41,341 bases of DNA from DASWHR01 sp036398095 (GTDB taxonomy: Bacteria > Actinomycetota > AC-67), in contig DASWHR010000075.1 in the NCBI GenBank assembly GCA_036398095.1, positions 1-41,341 of the forward strand, in the 5' to 3' direction. A program made the translations under genes and the position numbers. The notes below the pieces were generated by a model. That model searched no databases, had not been told where the DNA came from, and worked only from the letters and a program-made list of their open reading frames with translations. Every line of letters starts with the position of its first letter. Within the stretch, counting starts at the first letter, position 1. Below are positions 32,670-39,837 of this stretch, one piece after another.

Positions 32670-33212
32670 ATGAAGACGCGGTATGGATCGCGCGGGGCCA
32701 CACCTCGCGCACACGGAAGGCGGCTCGGCATCGTGGCGCTCGCGTTGGGTGGCGTCCTGGCCGGGATGGGCGAAGCGCCGGCGTCGGCGCAAGGAATCAC
32801 GACCTTGACCGCGAACGTCGACGCCAAGTGGATCGTCCACACGGATGCGACCTCGACCTGCGCACGCGGACAGCACATCACCGTCTCATGGGGCGCGGCC
32901 GGGGTCGGCTACTACCGGCTCGCGGTTCGAGGTGTGAACATCTACGGAAGCGATCGGAGCGACACGATCTCGTACACGAGCGCTCCGACGTTCCTTGAAG
33001 GCGGCGGAGCCGTCGAGGTGTACTCGTCGCCCTGCTTCGCGCTGTCGGATCACGGTCGTGGATGGGTTCGCGCGATGGTGCTGTCCTGCCTTTCGCCCAC
33101 GCTGTGCGCCGATCCGCCCGATGAGTTCTACGCCGGGCCGGTCGAAGCCGACGACTGGGCCGACTGCCACTGGGGTCACGACTTCTGGTGCGCCGAGCAC
33201 TCCGGTGATTGA
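32670..33212 (+). CDS. Small secreted protein of unknown function
   Basis: A 180-residue protein I do not recognise. A twin-basic N-terminus and hydrophobic stretch (LGIVALALGGVLAG) end at PASAQG, a good signal-peptidase site near residue 42. The mature part is beta-rich (ITTLTANVDAKWIVHTD, SYTSAPTFLEGGG) with several cysteines that could form disulfides, and a Trp/His/Cys-rich end (DDWADCHWGHDFWCAEH) that could bind metal. Start: ATG 32670 after AAGGAGGAG. It is probably independent of the carboxypeptidase, 121 bases upstream. Confidence 0.6.
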   Translation: MKTRYGSRGATPRAHGRRLGIVALALGGVLAGMGEAPASAQGITTLTANVDAKWIVHTDATSTCARGQHITVSWGAAGVGYYRLAVRGVNIYGSDRSDTISYTSAPTFLEGGGAVEVYSSPCFALSDHGRGWVRAMVLSCLSPTLCADPPDEFYAGPVEADDWADCHWGHDFWCAEHSGD

Positions 33213-33491
33213 CCGGGGCGACTGACCGGGGCGACTGATCGGCCGCACGCGACGGCAGCTCCCGCCCCGGGCAGAGCAGTGGACCGCTCCCCGGGCGGGG
33301 GCGCCGCTGGCCAATCGATGTAACCGTTGGGGGGGCTATAGCACGCCCAACGGCTACACGGATCGCGGACAAGCTGCCCGCCCGCCTTGGACGCGCCTGC
33401 GGCCGTGGGTCAGAATCAGGCGACAAAGCGCAACCTTTCGGTCGGGTCGGGCGTCGTTTGGGGTGAAGGCGCCCGAAGGGGGAGCGGTCCG
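33213..33491. other. 279-nt region before the sigma factor gene
   Basis: Directly after the stop, a 13-bp unit (TGACCGGGGCGAC, 33210-33222 and 33223-33235) is repeated. A GC-rich imperfect stem near 33260-33305 may end transcription. A clean inverted repeat lies at 33324-33353 (separate entry). No gene is seen. Confidence 0.45.
33324..33353. promoter_or_regulatory. Inverted repeat upstream of the ECF sigma gene
   Basis: CCGTTGGG (33324-33331) and CCCAACGG (33346-33353), perfect 8-bp arms around a 14-base centre that contains CTATAGC. It could be an operator or a hairpin terminator for the preceding gene; the TATA-like centre favours a regulatory site (inference). Confidence 0.4.
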
Positions 33492-34037
33492 GTGGTGCGA
33501 GAGCAGGAGTTCCGCGATTTCTTTTCGGCCGAGTATCCGGCGCTGCGCGGACTGGCGTACCTGCTGACGCGCGACTGGACGCAGGCGGAAGACCTGGCGC
33601 AGGAGGCGATGGTGCGCACGTACCGGGCATGGAGCCGGATTCGCGACCGTGAACGGCCGGCCGTGTACGCGCGCACCGTTCTGGTCAACCGGCATCGTTC
33701 GCTGCTTCGTCGCGGCGCGATCGAAGCGCGGCACCGTTTCGCGGGCCGCGACGAGCCGCAGACGAGCCACGAAGGCCGCGAGGATCGGATCGTCGTTCGA
33801 GACGCGATCGGGCGGCTCCCCATCCGGCAACGGCACGCGGTCGTGCTTCGCTACTTCGAGGATCTTCCCGAATCCGAAGTTGCGCAGATCATGGATTGCC
33901 CGGTGGGAACCGTGAAGTCGCTCGTCCATCGCGGCCTTCGGCGTCTGCGCGCCGGACTCGACCCGGCAGCCGGACCGAGCATCGACGAGCCGCGGAATGC
34001 GGACGCAAGCCTTGCGACGGCGGAGGGCACGCCATGA
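33492..34037 (+). CDS. ECF RNA polymerase sigma factor, SigE-family (SigE/SigM-like)
   Basis: A protein of about 181 residues with region 2 (FRDFFSAEYPALRGLAYLLT, then RDWTQAEDLAQEAMVRTYRAW) and region 4 (AIGRLPIRQRHAVVLRYFED, then VAQIMDCPVGTVKSLVHRGL). The pattern LAYLLTGD-xx-AEDL-xQEA is typical of the actinobacterial 'SigE family' ECF group. Start: GTG 33492 (or 33495) with AGGGGGAG upstream; a longer frame to 33387 lacks homology. It overlaps the next gene by four bases (ATGA), the usual arrangement with an anti-sigma or partner membrane protein. Confidence 0.88.
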   Translation: MVREQEFRDFFSAEYPALRGLAYLLTRDWTQAEDLAQEAMVRTYRAWSRIRDRERPAVYARTVLVNRHRSLLRRGAIEARHRFAGRDEPQTSHEGREDRIVVRDAIGRLPIRQRHAVVLRYFEDLPESEVAQIMDCPVGTVKSLVHRGLRRLRAGLDPAAGPSIDEPRNADASLATAEGTP

Positions 34038-34876
34038 AGACGGAAGAGGCAATTCGCGAAGCGCTGCGCATCGACCCGGCAGAGCATCCCGCCGGCGAGG
34101 CCGCGTGGACCGCCTTCGAGACCCGATACCGTCGTTCACGTCGCCGGCGCGTGGCCGCCGCGAGCGCAGGCGCGTTCGCCGCCGCCGCCGCGACCGTCTT
34201 CGCGCTGGCGATGCTGCCTCGCGGGCTCGCCGTGCCGGCGCCGGTCGATCCGGCGACGATGCGTCCGGTTCCCGCTCCGCCTCCGGCGACGAGCGCGGGT
34301 GCAGGCGCCTCGGCTCCGGCGACCGATGCCCGGCCCGACGGGTCCGCCGGGTCCGCGTTCGACGCCGGCGCTTCCGCGAGCGGCGGCGCCAACGCCGCCG
34401 CGCAGTCCGAGTGTGCGCCGGCACACGGCACGCTGGCCGGCGGCATCGCCTGCGACGCCGCGACGGCGGGGATGATCGCGTTCATGGACGCGCGGATCGC
34501 CGGCTGGGGCGCCGACGCCTGGCTGTCGGAGCACGCGCGAGGCCAATACGAGGGGCCCGCGGGCGGATTGAGCCTGTATTCGCCGAGCGAGTCGACGCCA
34601 TACGTGGGGTACACCATCGAATCGCGCGCACCGCGGGCCGACGGTACGTACGACTATCGCGTTCGCATTATCCAGCGCGCTCGCGGCGACGCAGGATCGT
34701 CCTCTGCCCCGTCCGGGTCGAGCAACCGCGCGTCGCTGATCGATCAGAACGACACGTCCTTCGTCGAGCTGCTCGGCGCCGGGCCGGGCAAGACGCATCG
34801 AGGAGATCGCAGGGACGCGGTGATCCTGAGAGCCGAGCGAGATCTGGGACCGCCCGCGCGCGTCGCGGTTACGTAG
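34034..34876 (+). CDS. Sigma-factor partner, single-pass membrane protein (candidate anti-sigma)
   Basis: A 280-residue protein. Residues 1-40 form a short cytosolic N-terminus with a run of arginines (RYRRSRRRR), then one membrane segment (about 41-65: VAAASAGAFAAAAATVFALA). An Ala/Pro/Ser-rich linker follows (about 70-130), then an external domain with cysteines (SECAPAHG, GIACDAATAG). This is the layout of membrane anti-sigma proteins encoded after SigE-family ECF genes, although no zinc-binding ASD motif (H-x3-C-x2-C) is present. Coupled by ATGA to the sigma gene, with CGGAGGG as ribosome site. Confidence 0.65.
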   Translation: MKTEEAIREALRIDPAEHPAGEAAWTAFETRYRRSRRRRVAAASAGAFAAAAATVFALAMLPRGLAVPAPVDPATMRPVPAPPPATSAGAGASAPATDARPDGSAGSAFDAGASASGGANAAAQSECAPAHGTLAGGIACDAATAGMIAFMDARIAGWGADAWLSEHARGQYEGPAGGLSLYSPSESTPYVGYTIESRAPRADGTYDYRVRIIQRARGDAGSSSAPSGSSNRASLIDQNDTSFVELLGAGPGKTHRGDRRDAVILRAERDLGPPARVAVT

Positions 34877-34912
34877 TCCGTTCGGCACGGTTCATTCGCG
34901 GTGCGTGGCGGC

Positions 34913-34918
34913 TATCCG
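34913..34918 (+). promoter_or_regulatory. Possible -10 of the oxidoreductase gene (leaderless)
   Basis: TATCCG ends five bases before ATG 34924. There is no Shine-Dalgarno ahead of either possible ATG (34924, 34933), which fits a leaderless mRNA. Confidence 0.35.
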
Positions 34919-34923
34919 TGACA

Positions 34924-35910
34924 ATGGGTCGCATGAAAGCCATTGTGTGCAAAGAACTCGGACCGCCGTCGTCGCTTGTGTTCGAAGAGGTGCCCGACCC
35001 GCAGGCCGGGCCGGGTGAGGTCGTCATCGACGTCAAGGCGGCCGGCGTCAACTTTCCCGACGTGCTGATCGTGCAAGGGCTGTATCAGTTCAAGCCGCCC
35101 TTGCCGTTCTCGCCCGGCCACGAAGTCGCCGGCGTCGTGCGCTCGATCGGTGACGGCGTGACGACCTTGAAGCCCGGCGATCGCGTGATCGCGGTCGTGG
35201 GCTACGGCGGCTTCGCCGAGCAGGTCGCAGTCGAAGCCGCGCGCTGCCTGCCGATGCCGGGCGCCATGGACTACCCGACGGGCGCGGGCTTCGTGCTCGC
35301 GCACAGCACGTCGCATTACGCGCTGCGCGACCGCGCGAAGCTGCAGCCGGGCGAGACGCTGCTGGTGCTCGGCGCCGCCGGCGGCGTCGGCCTTGCCGCG
35401 GTCGAGATCGGCGTCGCCATGGGTGCGCGCGTGATTGCCGCCGCGAGCACCGACGAAAAGCTCGCCGTCTGCCGCGAACGCGGCGCGGCGGAGGCGATCA
35501 ACTACGAAACCGAAGACCTGCGCGTGCGCGTGAAAGAACTCACCGGCGGCAACGGCGTGGACGTGTGCTACGACCCGGTCGGCGGCGGCTACGCCGAGCC
35601 GGCAGTGCGAAGCATGGCATGGGACGGCCGCTATCTGGTCGTCGGATTCGCGGCCGGCGAGATCCCCAAGATCCCGCTGAACTTGTTGCTGTTGAAGTCG
35701 TGCAATCTACAAGGCGTGTTCTGGGGCGCGTTCACCGCACGCGACCCCGGCCGCTTCGCGGAGCTGATGCGCGAACTGCTCGGCTGGTGGGCCGAAGGCA
35801 AAATCGTGCCGCTGGTGTCGCAGACCTATCCGCTCGGCCGCGCCGCCGACGCGCTCCAGGACGTGGCGAACAGAAAGGTGCGCGGCAAAGCAGTTTTGCT
35901 TGTCGAATAG
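34924..35910 (+). CDS. NADPH:quinone oxidoreductase-like, MDR superfamily
   Basis: A 328-residue zinc-independent medium-chain reductase. It shows MKAIVCKELGPPSSL at the start, AAGVNFPDVLIVQGLYQ (39-55), PFSPGHEVAGVV (61-72), the cofactor motif VLGAAGGVGLAAVEI (148-162), and the C-terminal PLGRAADALQDVANRKVRGK. No structural zinc cysteines are present. Members reduce quinones or enoyl thioesters with NADPH (quinone oxidoreductase/enoyl reductase type). ATG 34933 is equally possible. It stands alone, 47 bases after the previous gene. Confidence 0.9.
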   Translation: MGRMKAIVCKELGPPSSLVFEEVPDPQAGPGEVVIDVKAAGVNFPDVLIVQGLYQFKPPLPFSPGHEVAGVVRSIGDGVTTLKPGDRVIAVVGYGGFAEQVAVEAARCLPMPGAMDYPTGAGFVLAHSTSHYALRDRAKLQPGETLLVLGAAGGVGLAAVEIGVAMGARVIAAASTDEKLAVCRERGAAEAINYETEDLRVRVKELTGGNGVDVCYDPVGGGYAEPAVRSMAWDGRYLVVGFAAGEIPKIPLNLLLLKSCNLQGVFWGAFTARDPGRFAELMRELLGWWAEGKIVPLVSQTYPLGRAADALQDVANRKVRGKAVLLVE

Positions 35911-35956
35911 GGAGGACTTGCCCTATTTTCCGGGCCCGCGCGGCGATCGGCTGCGC

Positions 35957-35962
35957 TAGTCT
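35957..35962 (+). promoter_or_regulatory. -10 element of the trypsin-like protease gene (leaderless)
   Basis: TAGTCT ends seven bases before ATG 35970; no ribosome site is present between them. This is the same geometry as at pmt and higB. Confidence 0.4.
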
Positions 35963-35969
35963 GATCGTC

Positions 35970-36776
35970 ATGATGCGTCGCGTATCGACGATTCTGGCAC
36001 TGGTGGCGGCATGTGCCGTCTTCGTCGCGCCCGCGCCCGCGCCGGCGGTGCCGACCTGGGCGCCCGCGTCGACCGCGACGATCCATCCGGGCGTGCGCAC
36101 GGTCAGCGACGGCAACCAATGCAGCGCGAACTTCGTCTTCTACGACGCGACATCGATCTACATCGGTCAAGCCGCGCACTGCACGTCCAGCGACGCGGCG
36201 ACCGCGACCGACGGGTGCGAGGCGATCATCAACCCGGGCGTTCGCAGCGTGACGATCCAGGGCGCGAGCAAGCCGGGACAGATGGTCTACAGCTCGTGGT
36301 CCACGATGCAGGCCCGCGGCGAGACCAACCCGGATGCATGCCGGTTCAACGATTTCGCGCTCGTTCGGATCGATCCCGCCGATGCCGGGAAGGTCAATCC
36401 GACCGTCCCGTTCTGGGGCGGGCCGTCGCTGCCGGCCGCTTCCACCGGGATCGGGCAGAAGGTCTACGGCTACGGCAACTCGGATCTGTGGTTCGGGATC
36501 TCCGCGCTGAAGCCGCACGAGGGCGTGAGCCTGGGAACGACCGCCGGATGGTCCCATGACATCTACACCGCACCGCCGGGCATCCCCGGAGACTCGGGGA
36601 GCGCCTACCTTGACGCTTTCGGCCGAGCGCTCGGCATCTTGAGCACCGTCGAGGCGACGCCGCTCGCGGGCTCCAACAACCTCACCGACCTCGCCCGCGC
36701 GCTCTCCTACATGCGGACCTACACTTCGTTCTCCGGCGTGCAGCTTGCCGCCGGGACCGTCGCCTTCGCGCCGTAG
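35970..36776 (+). CDS. Secreted trypsin-like serine protease (S1 family)
   Basis: A 268-residue exported protease. A signal peptide (1-26, ending APAPAV) is followed by a chymotrypsin-fold domain with the whole triad: His70 in GQAAHCTS, Asp128 in FNDFALVRID and Ser209 in PGIPGDSGSAYL. Cys51/Cys71 and Cys83/Cys124 could form disulfides. There is no obvious propeptide or binding domain. Actinomycetes often secrete such enzymes for protein scavenging. Start: ATG 35970 (or 35973). Confidence 0.88.
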   Translation: MMRRVSTILALVAACAVFVAPAPAPAVPTWAPASTATIHPGVRTVSDGNQCSANFVFYDATSIYIGQAAHCTSSDAATATDGCEAIINPGVRSVTIQGASKPGQMVYSSWSTMQARGETNPDACRFNDFALVRIDPADAGKVNPTVPFWGGPSLPAASTGIGQKVYGYGNSDLWFGISALKPHEGVSLGTTAGWSHDIYTAPPGIPGDSGSAYLDAFGRALGILSTVEATPLAGSNNLTDLARALSYMRTYTSFSGVQLAAGTVAFAP

Positions 36777-36861
36777 CGCACCCCGCGCTCCCTCCCTGCC
36801 CGTTTTGGCCGGTTTGAAGGGGGGCCGTCCACCTCTGCTAGCCTTGCGCGGTTGCCTGGGG

Positions 36862-36893
36862 CCGAAGCCGGACGCGAAAGCGCCGGACTTCGG
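36862..36893 (+). promoter_or_regulatory. GAAA-tetraloop hairpin in the leader of the RlpA-like gene
   Basis: The stem is CCGAAG/CTTCGG, then CCGG/CCGG, then CGC/GCG closed by the loop GAAA, with one bulged A on each side (13 base pairs). It ends ten bases before ATG 36904. A TTGAAG (36814) and TAGCCT (36839) 19 bases apart could be its promoter, giving a leader of about 50 nt. Confidence 0.5.
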
Positions 36894-36903
36894 AAAACGA
36901 CAT

Positions 36904-38001
36904 ATGCAGCGGGGCCTACGACTACGACGTTCAGCCACGCGAGCCGGCCTTGTGAGCCTGCTCGTGGCGGCGACGCTTGTCTACGTTCAACTGGAGAAAA
37001 GCGTGACCGTCCGGATCGAAGGAGAGATCCGGCCCGTCAAGACCTTCGCGCTGACCGTCGGCGACACGCTCGAGCGGGCCGGCATCGAAGTCGGCTCCGA
37101 CGATCGCGTCACCCCCGCGCTGGGCACGCGCGTCGCCGAAGGCGCCCAGATCCAGATCGTGCGCGCCAAGCCCGTCACGATCGTCCTCAACGGCAAGCCG
37201 CGCGAAGTTGTCGTGACCGCCATGACGGTCGACGAGGTCTTGCATCAGGTCGCGCTCCGATCGTCGATGCGGGACTTCGTGGGCGCGTCCAGGTCGGCGC
37301 GCGTGTATCCGGGGATGACCATCGAATACCGGCAGGCCGTCGGTTTGAACGTGGTCCATGATGAAAAGACCGACCGCGTCATCACCAACGCGGCAACCGT
37401 GCGGCAGATGCTGGCCGAGCTGAAGATCGCGCTGGGCGCGAAGGACAAGGTGCAGCCGGGGCTCGATGTGTATCCCACGAACGGGATGACCGTGAAAGTG
37501 CTTCGCGTCGGCGAGCGCAAGGAAACGGTGGAGCGGATCCTTCCGGCTCCGACCCAGACCAAGCGCAGCACCTCGGTCGAGTACGGCGTCACCAAGGTGA
37601 TCCAAGAGGGCCGGCCGGGCTTGAAAGTCACCCGCTACTTGTCCACCTACGAGGACGGCAGGCGCGTCAAGCGCAAGCTGCTCGAATCCAAGGTCGTTCG
37701 CAAGGCGCAACCCAAGATCGTCGCCATCGGCACCGGCTTCCCGTCGTGTCCGTGCAACACCGGAACCGAATCGGGCGTCGCGTCGTGGTACGACGCCTAC
37801 GGGCTGACCGCCGCGCACAAGACGCTCCCGAAAGGAACCGTCGTCAAGGTCACCAATCTGGAGAACGGCAAGAGCGTCAACGTCGTGATCCGCGATCGCG
37901 GTCCGTACGTGCGGGGCCGCATCATCGACCTGTCGGACAACGCCTTCAGCCGCATCGCCTCGCTCGGTGCGGGCGTCGTTCGCGTGAAGATCACCTACTG
38001 A
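36904..38001 (+). CDS. DUF348-G5 cell-wall protein with C-terminal RlpA-like barrel
   Basis: A 365-residue exported protein. An N-terminal membrane anchor/signal (about 12-28) precedes three DUF348 repeats (about 36-80, 92-135, 148-195; each with a V-x-D-T/E-L-L type core), a G5 domain (about 205-272, VERILPAPTQTKRSTSVEYG) and a double-psi barrel of the RlpA type (289-365: SGVASWYDAYGLTAAHKTLP, then VVIRDRGPYVRGRIIDLSD). Asp331 in DRGP corresponds to the conserved catalytic Asp of this superfamily. The position before rsmA/ispE is that of rpfB in actinomycetes; here an RlpA barrel replaces the Rpf lysozyme-like domain. It probably remodels peptidoglycan. Start: ATG 36904; ribosome site weak. 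Confidence 0.88.
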   Translation: MQRGLRLRRSATRAGLVSLLVAATLVYVQLEKSVTVRIEGEIRPVKTFALTVGDTLERAGIEVGSDDRVTPALGTRVAEGAQIQIVRAKPVTIVLNGKPREVVVTAMTVDEVLHQVALRSSMRDFVGASRSARVYPGMTIEYRQAVGLNVVHDEKTDRVITNAATVRQMLAELKIALGAKDKVQPGLDVYPTNGMTVKVLRVGERKETVERILPAPTQTKRSTSVEYGVTKVIQEGRPGLKVTRYLSTYEDGRRVKRKLLESKVVRKAQPKIVAIGTGFPSCPCNTGTESGVASWYDAYGLTAAHKTLPKGTVVKVTNLENGKSVNVVIRDRGPYVRGRIIDLSDNAFSRIASLGAGVVRVKITY

Positions 38002-38009
38002 GCCCGGCC

Positions 38010-38855
38010 GTGGCCACGCCGCTCGGTCGCCGCGAGACGCGCGAGATCCTCGCCCGCCACGGACTCAAACCCAAAACCGCGCTGGGACAGCATTTCCTGG
38101 TCGATCCCAACACAATCATGCGCGTCGTCGAACTGGCCGGCGTGCAGCCCGGCGAGCAAGTCCTGGAAGTCGGGCCGGGGCTCGGCACGCTCACGATCGC
38201 GTTGCAAAGCGTCGGGGCGCGCGTGATCGCCGTCGAGCACGACCGCGGCCTGCAGCCGGCGCTGGAAGAGGTTCTGCTGGGTCGCGACCGCATTACGATC
38301 GTATGGGGCGACGCGATGACCGTCGATCTGCGCGCACTGCTGCGCGGTCTGCCGACCAAGCTCGTCGCGAACCTGCCGTACAACATCTCGGTTCCGCTGC
38401 TGATGCACGTGCTGGAGGAGATTCCCCAGATCGACGAATGCACCGTCATGGTCCAGCGCGAGGTTGCCGACCGCGTCGTCGCCAAGCCGGGAACCGATCC
38501 CTACGGCGCGGTCTCCGCCAAGATCGCATATCTGGCGGACGCAGCGGTGGTGTTCAAGGTTTCGCGTCGCGTGTTCATGCCCGAGCCGGCGGTCGAATCC
38601 GTCGTGCTCTCGATTCGCCGCCGCGACAAGCCGCCGGTCGCCGGAATCAAAGATCGCATCTTCGGAGTGATCGACGCCGGATTCGCGCAGCGCCGAAAGA
38701 CGATTCGCGCCGCGCTGCGAAACGCCGGCCTGGATCCGTCACGCATCGAAGAGGCGCTCGAGATCGCGGGGATCACCGGCGAGACGCGTGCCGAGCGGCT
38801 CGGCTTGGAACAGTTCGCCGCGATCGCGTCGGTGCTGCGAGTGCCGCGCCGATGA
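38010..38855 (+). CDS. rsmA: 16S rRNA dimethyladenosine transferase RsmA/KsgA
   Basis: A 281-residue SAM-dependent enzyme that dimethylates A1518 and A1519 of 16S rRNA. Motifs: KTALGQHFLVDPNT (22-35), SAM motif EVGPGLGTLT (53-62), VEHDRGL (75-81), and catalytic NLPYNIS (121-127). The helical C-terminal domain is complete. Start: GTG 38010, nine bases after the stop of the RlpA-like gene and without a strong ribosome site. The stop overlaps ispE (ATGA). Confidence 0.95.
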   Translation: MATPLGRRETREILARHGLKPKTALGQHFLVDPNTIMRVVELAGVQPGEQVLEVGPGLGTLTIALQSVGARVIAVEHDRGLQPALEEVLLGRDRITIVWGDAMTVDLRALLRGLPTKLVANLPYNISVPLLMHVLEEIPQIDECTVMVQREVADRVVAKPGTDPYGAVSAKIAYLADAAVVFKVSRRVFMPEPAVESVVLSIRRRDKPPVAGIKDRIFGVIDAGFAQRRKTIRAALRNAGLDPSRIEEALEIAGITGETRAERLGLEQFAAIASVLRVPRR

Positions 38856-39724
38856 GAGTCGCGGCGCCGGCCAAGCTCAACCTGTGGCTCTCGGTCGGGC
38901 CGCGCCGCCCCGACGGCTTCCACGAGATCGAATCGGTGATGCAGACGGTGTCGCTGTTCGACGAGCTGTCGATCGCGCCGGCCGGCGGGATCCGGTTCGA
39001 CGTCGCGCCGGCCGGGGCCGCGCCCGAAGACGACACGAACCTGGTGATCAAAGCGGCGCGGGCATTGTGGGCCGCGTTGGGGCGCACGCCGGGCGCGGCG
39101 ATCGCGCTGACGAAGACGATCCCGTCCGCGGCCGGACTGGCCGGCGGATCCACCGACGCCGCCGCCGCGCTCGTCGGGTTGAACGAGTTGTGGGACGCCG
39201 GCCTGTCGCGCAAGGCGCTCGAGAAGATCGGCGCCGCGATCGGCAGCGACGTGCCGTTCTGCGTGCGCGGCGGCACGTGCGCGGCGCGCGGCCGCGGCGA
39301 GGTGCTCTCGCCGCTTCCGGTGCGCGCGCCGCTGTGGTGGGTGATCGCCGTGCCGGACGCGTCGCTATCCACGGCCGCCGTCTACGCCGAATTCGACCGG
39401 CTGAATCCCTCGCCGACGGTCGAGGATCCGTTCGAGCTCGCCGACGCGCTCGCGCGCGGGGACCTCGAGCGGATCGCCGCGCTGCTGCGCAACGATTTGC
39501 AGGAGGCGGCCGTGTCGTTGCTGCCCTCGCTCGCCGAAGGCCGCGAGCTGTTGCGCGGGGCGGGGGCGCTCGGGACCGTCGTCAGCGGAAGCGGTCCCGC
39601 CTGGGCGGGGTTGTGCCGCGACGAGCGGCACGCGAGCAGCGTCGCATCGTCGGTCCGCGATCACGTGGCGTTCGTCGCGGCCGCCGCGTCGACCCCGCGA
39701 GGTCCGCTGATCGACCCCCGCTAG
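38852..39724 (+). CDS. ispE: 4-diphosphocytidyl-2-C-methyl-D-erythritol kinase
   Basis: A 290-residue GHMP kinase of the non-mevalonate isoprenoid pathway; it phosphorylates CDP-ME at the 2-hydroxyl. It has APAKLNLWLSV (5-15, Lys8), PDGFHEIESVMQTV (20-33), the ATP loop PSAAGLAGGSTDAAAAL (91-107, catalytic Asp102), GSDVPFC, and VVSGSGPAWAGL near the C-terminus. The usual first GLGGGSSD is GLAGGSTD here, an acceptable variant. Start: ATG 38852 in the rsmA stop. The operon rsmA-ispE is typical. Confidence 0.95.
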   Translation: MRVAAPAKLNLWLSVGPRRPDGFHEIESVMQTVSLFDELSIAPAGGIRFDVAPAGAAPEDDTNLVIKAARALWAALGRTPGAAIALTKTIPSAAGLAGGSTDAAAALVGLNELWDAGLSRKALEKIGAAIGSDVPFCVRGGTCAARGRGEVLSPLPVRAPLWWVIAVPDASLSTAAVYAEFDRLNPSPTVEDPFELADALARGDLERIAALLRNDLQEAAVSLLPSLAEGRELLRGAGALGTVVSGSGPAWAGLCRDERHASSVASSVRDHVAFVAAAASTPRGPLIDPR

Positions 39725-39754
39725 TTTTCCGACGGGAACCGATGATACGCTTGC

Positions 39755-39785
39755 GTTGTTCGGGGGTTGAGCGCAAGCAAGCATC
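39755..39785 (+). terminator. Possible stem-loop after ispE
   Basis: Within this stretch GCTTGCG (39749-39755) can pair with CGCAAGC (39772-39778) across a 16-base loop. There is no T-tract. The rest of the 113-nt gap before the next gene holds GGGAGCAGG, the ribosome site for ATG 39838. Confidence 0.35.
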
Positions 39786-39837
39786 GCGGGTTCGATGCCT
39801 CCGGGCGATACCCGTCTATCGTTAGTGGGAGCAGGAC

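Noticed and set aside
33260..33310. tRNA-like stretch (GGGCAGAGCAGTGGACC)
   Set aside because: It looks like a D-arm and anticodon arm at first sight, but there is no GTTCGA T-loop, no acceptor pairing and no cloverleaf.
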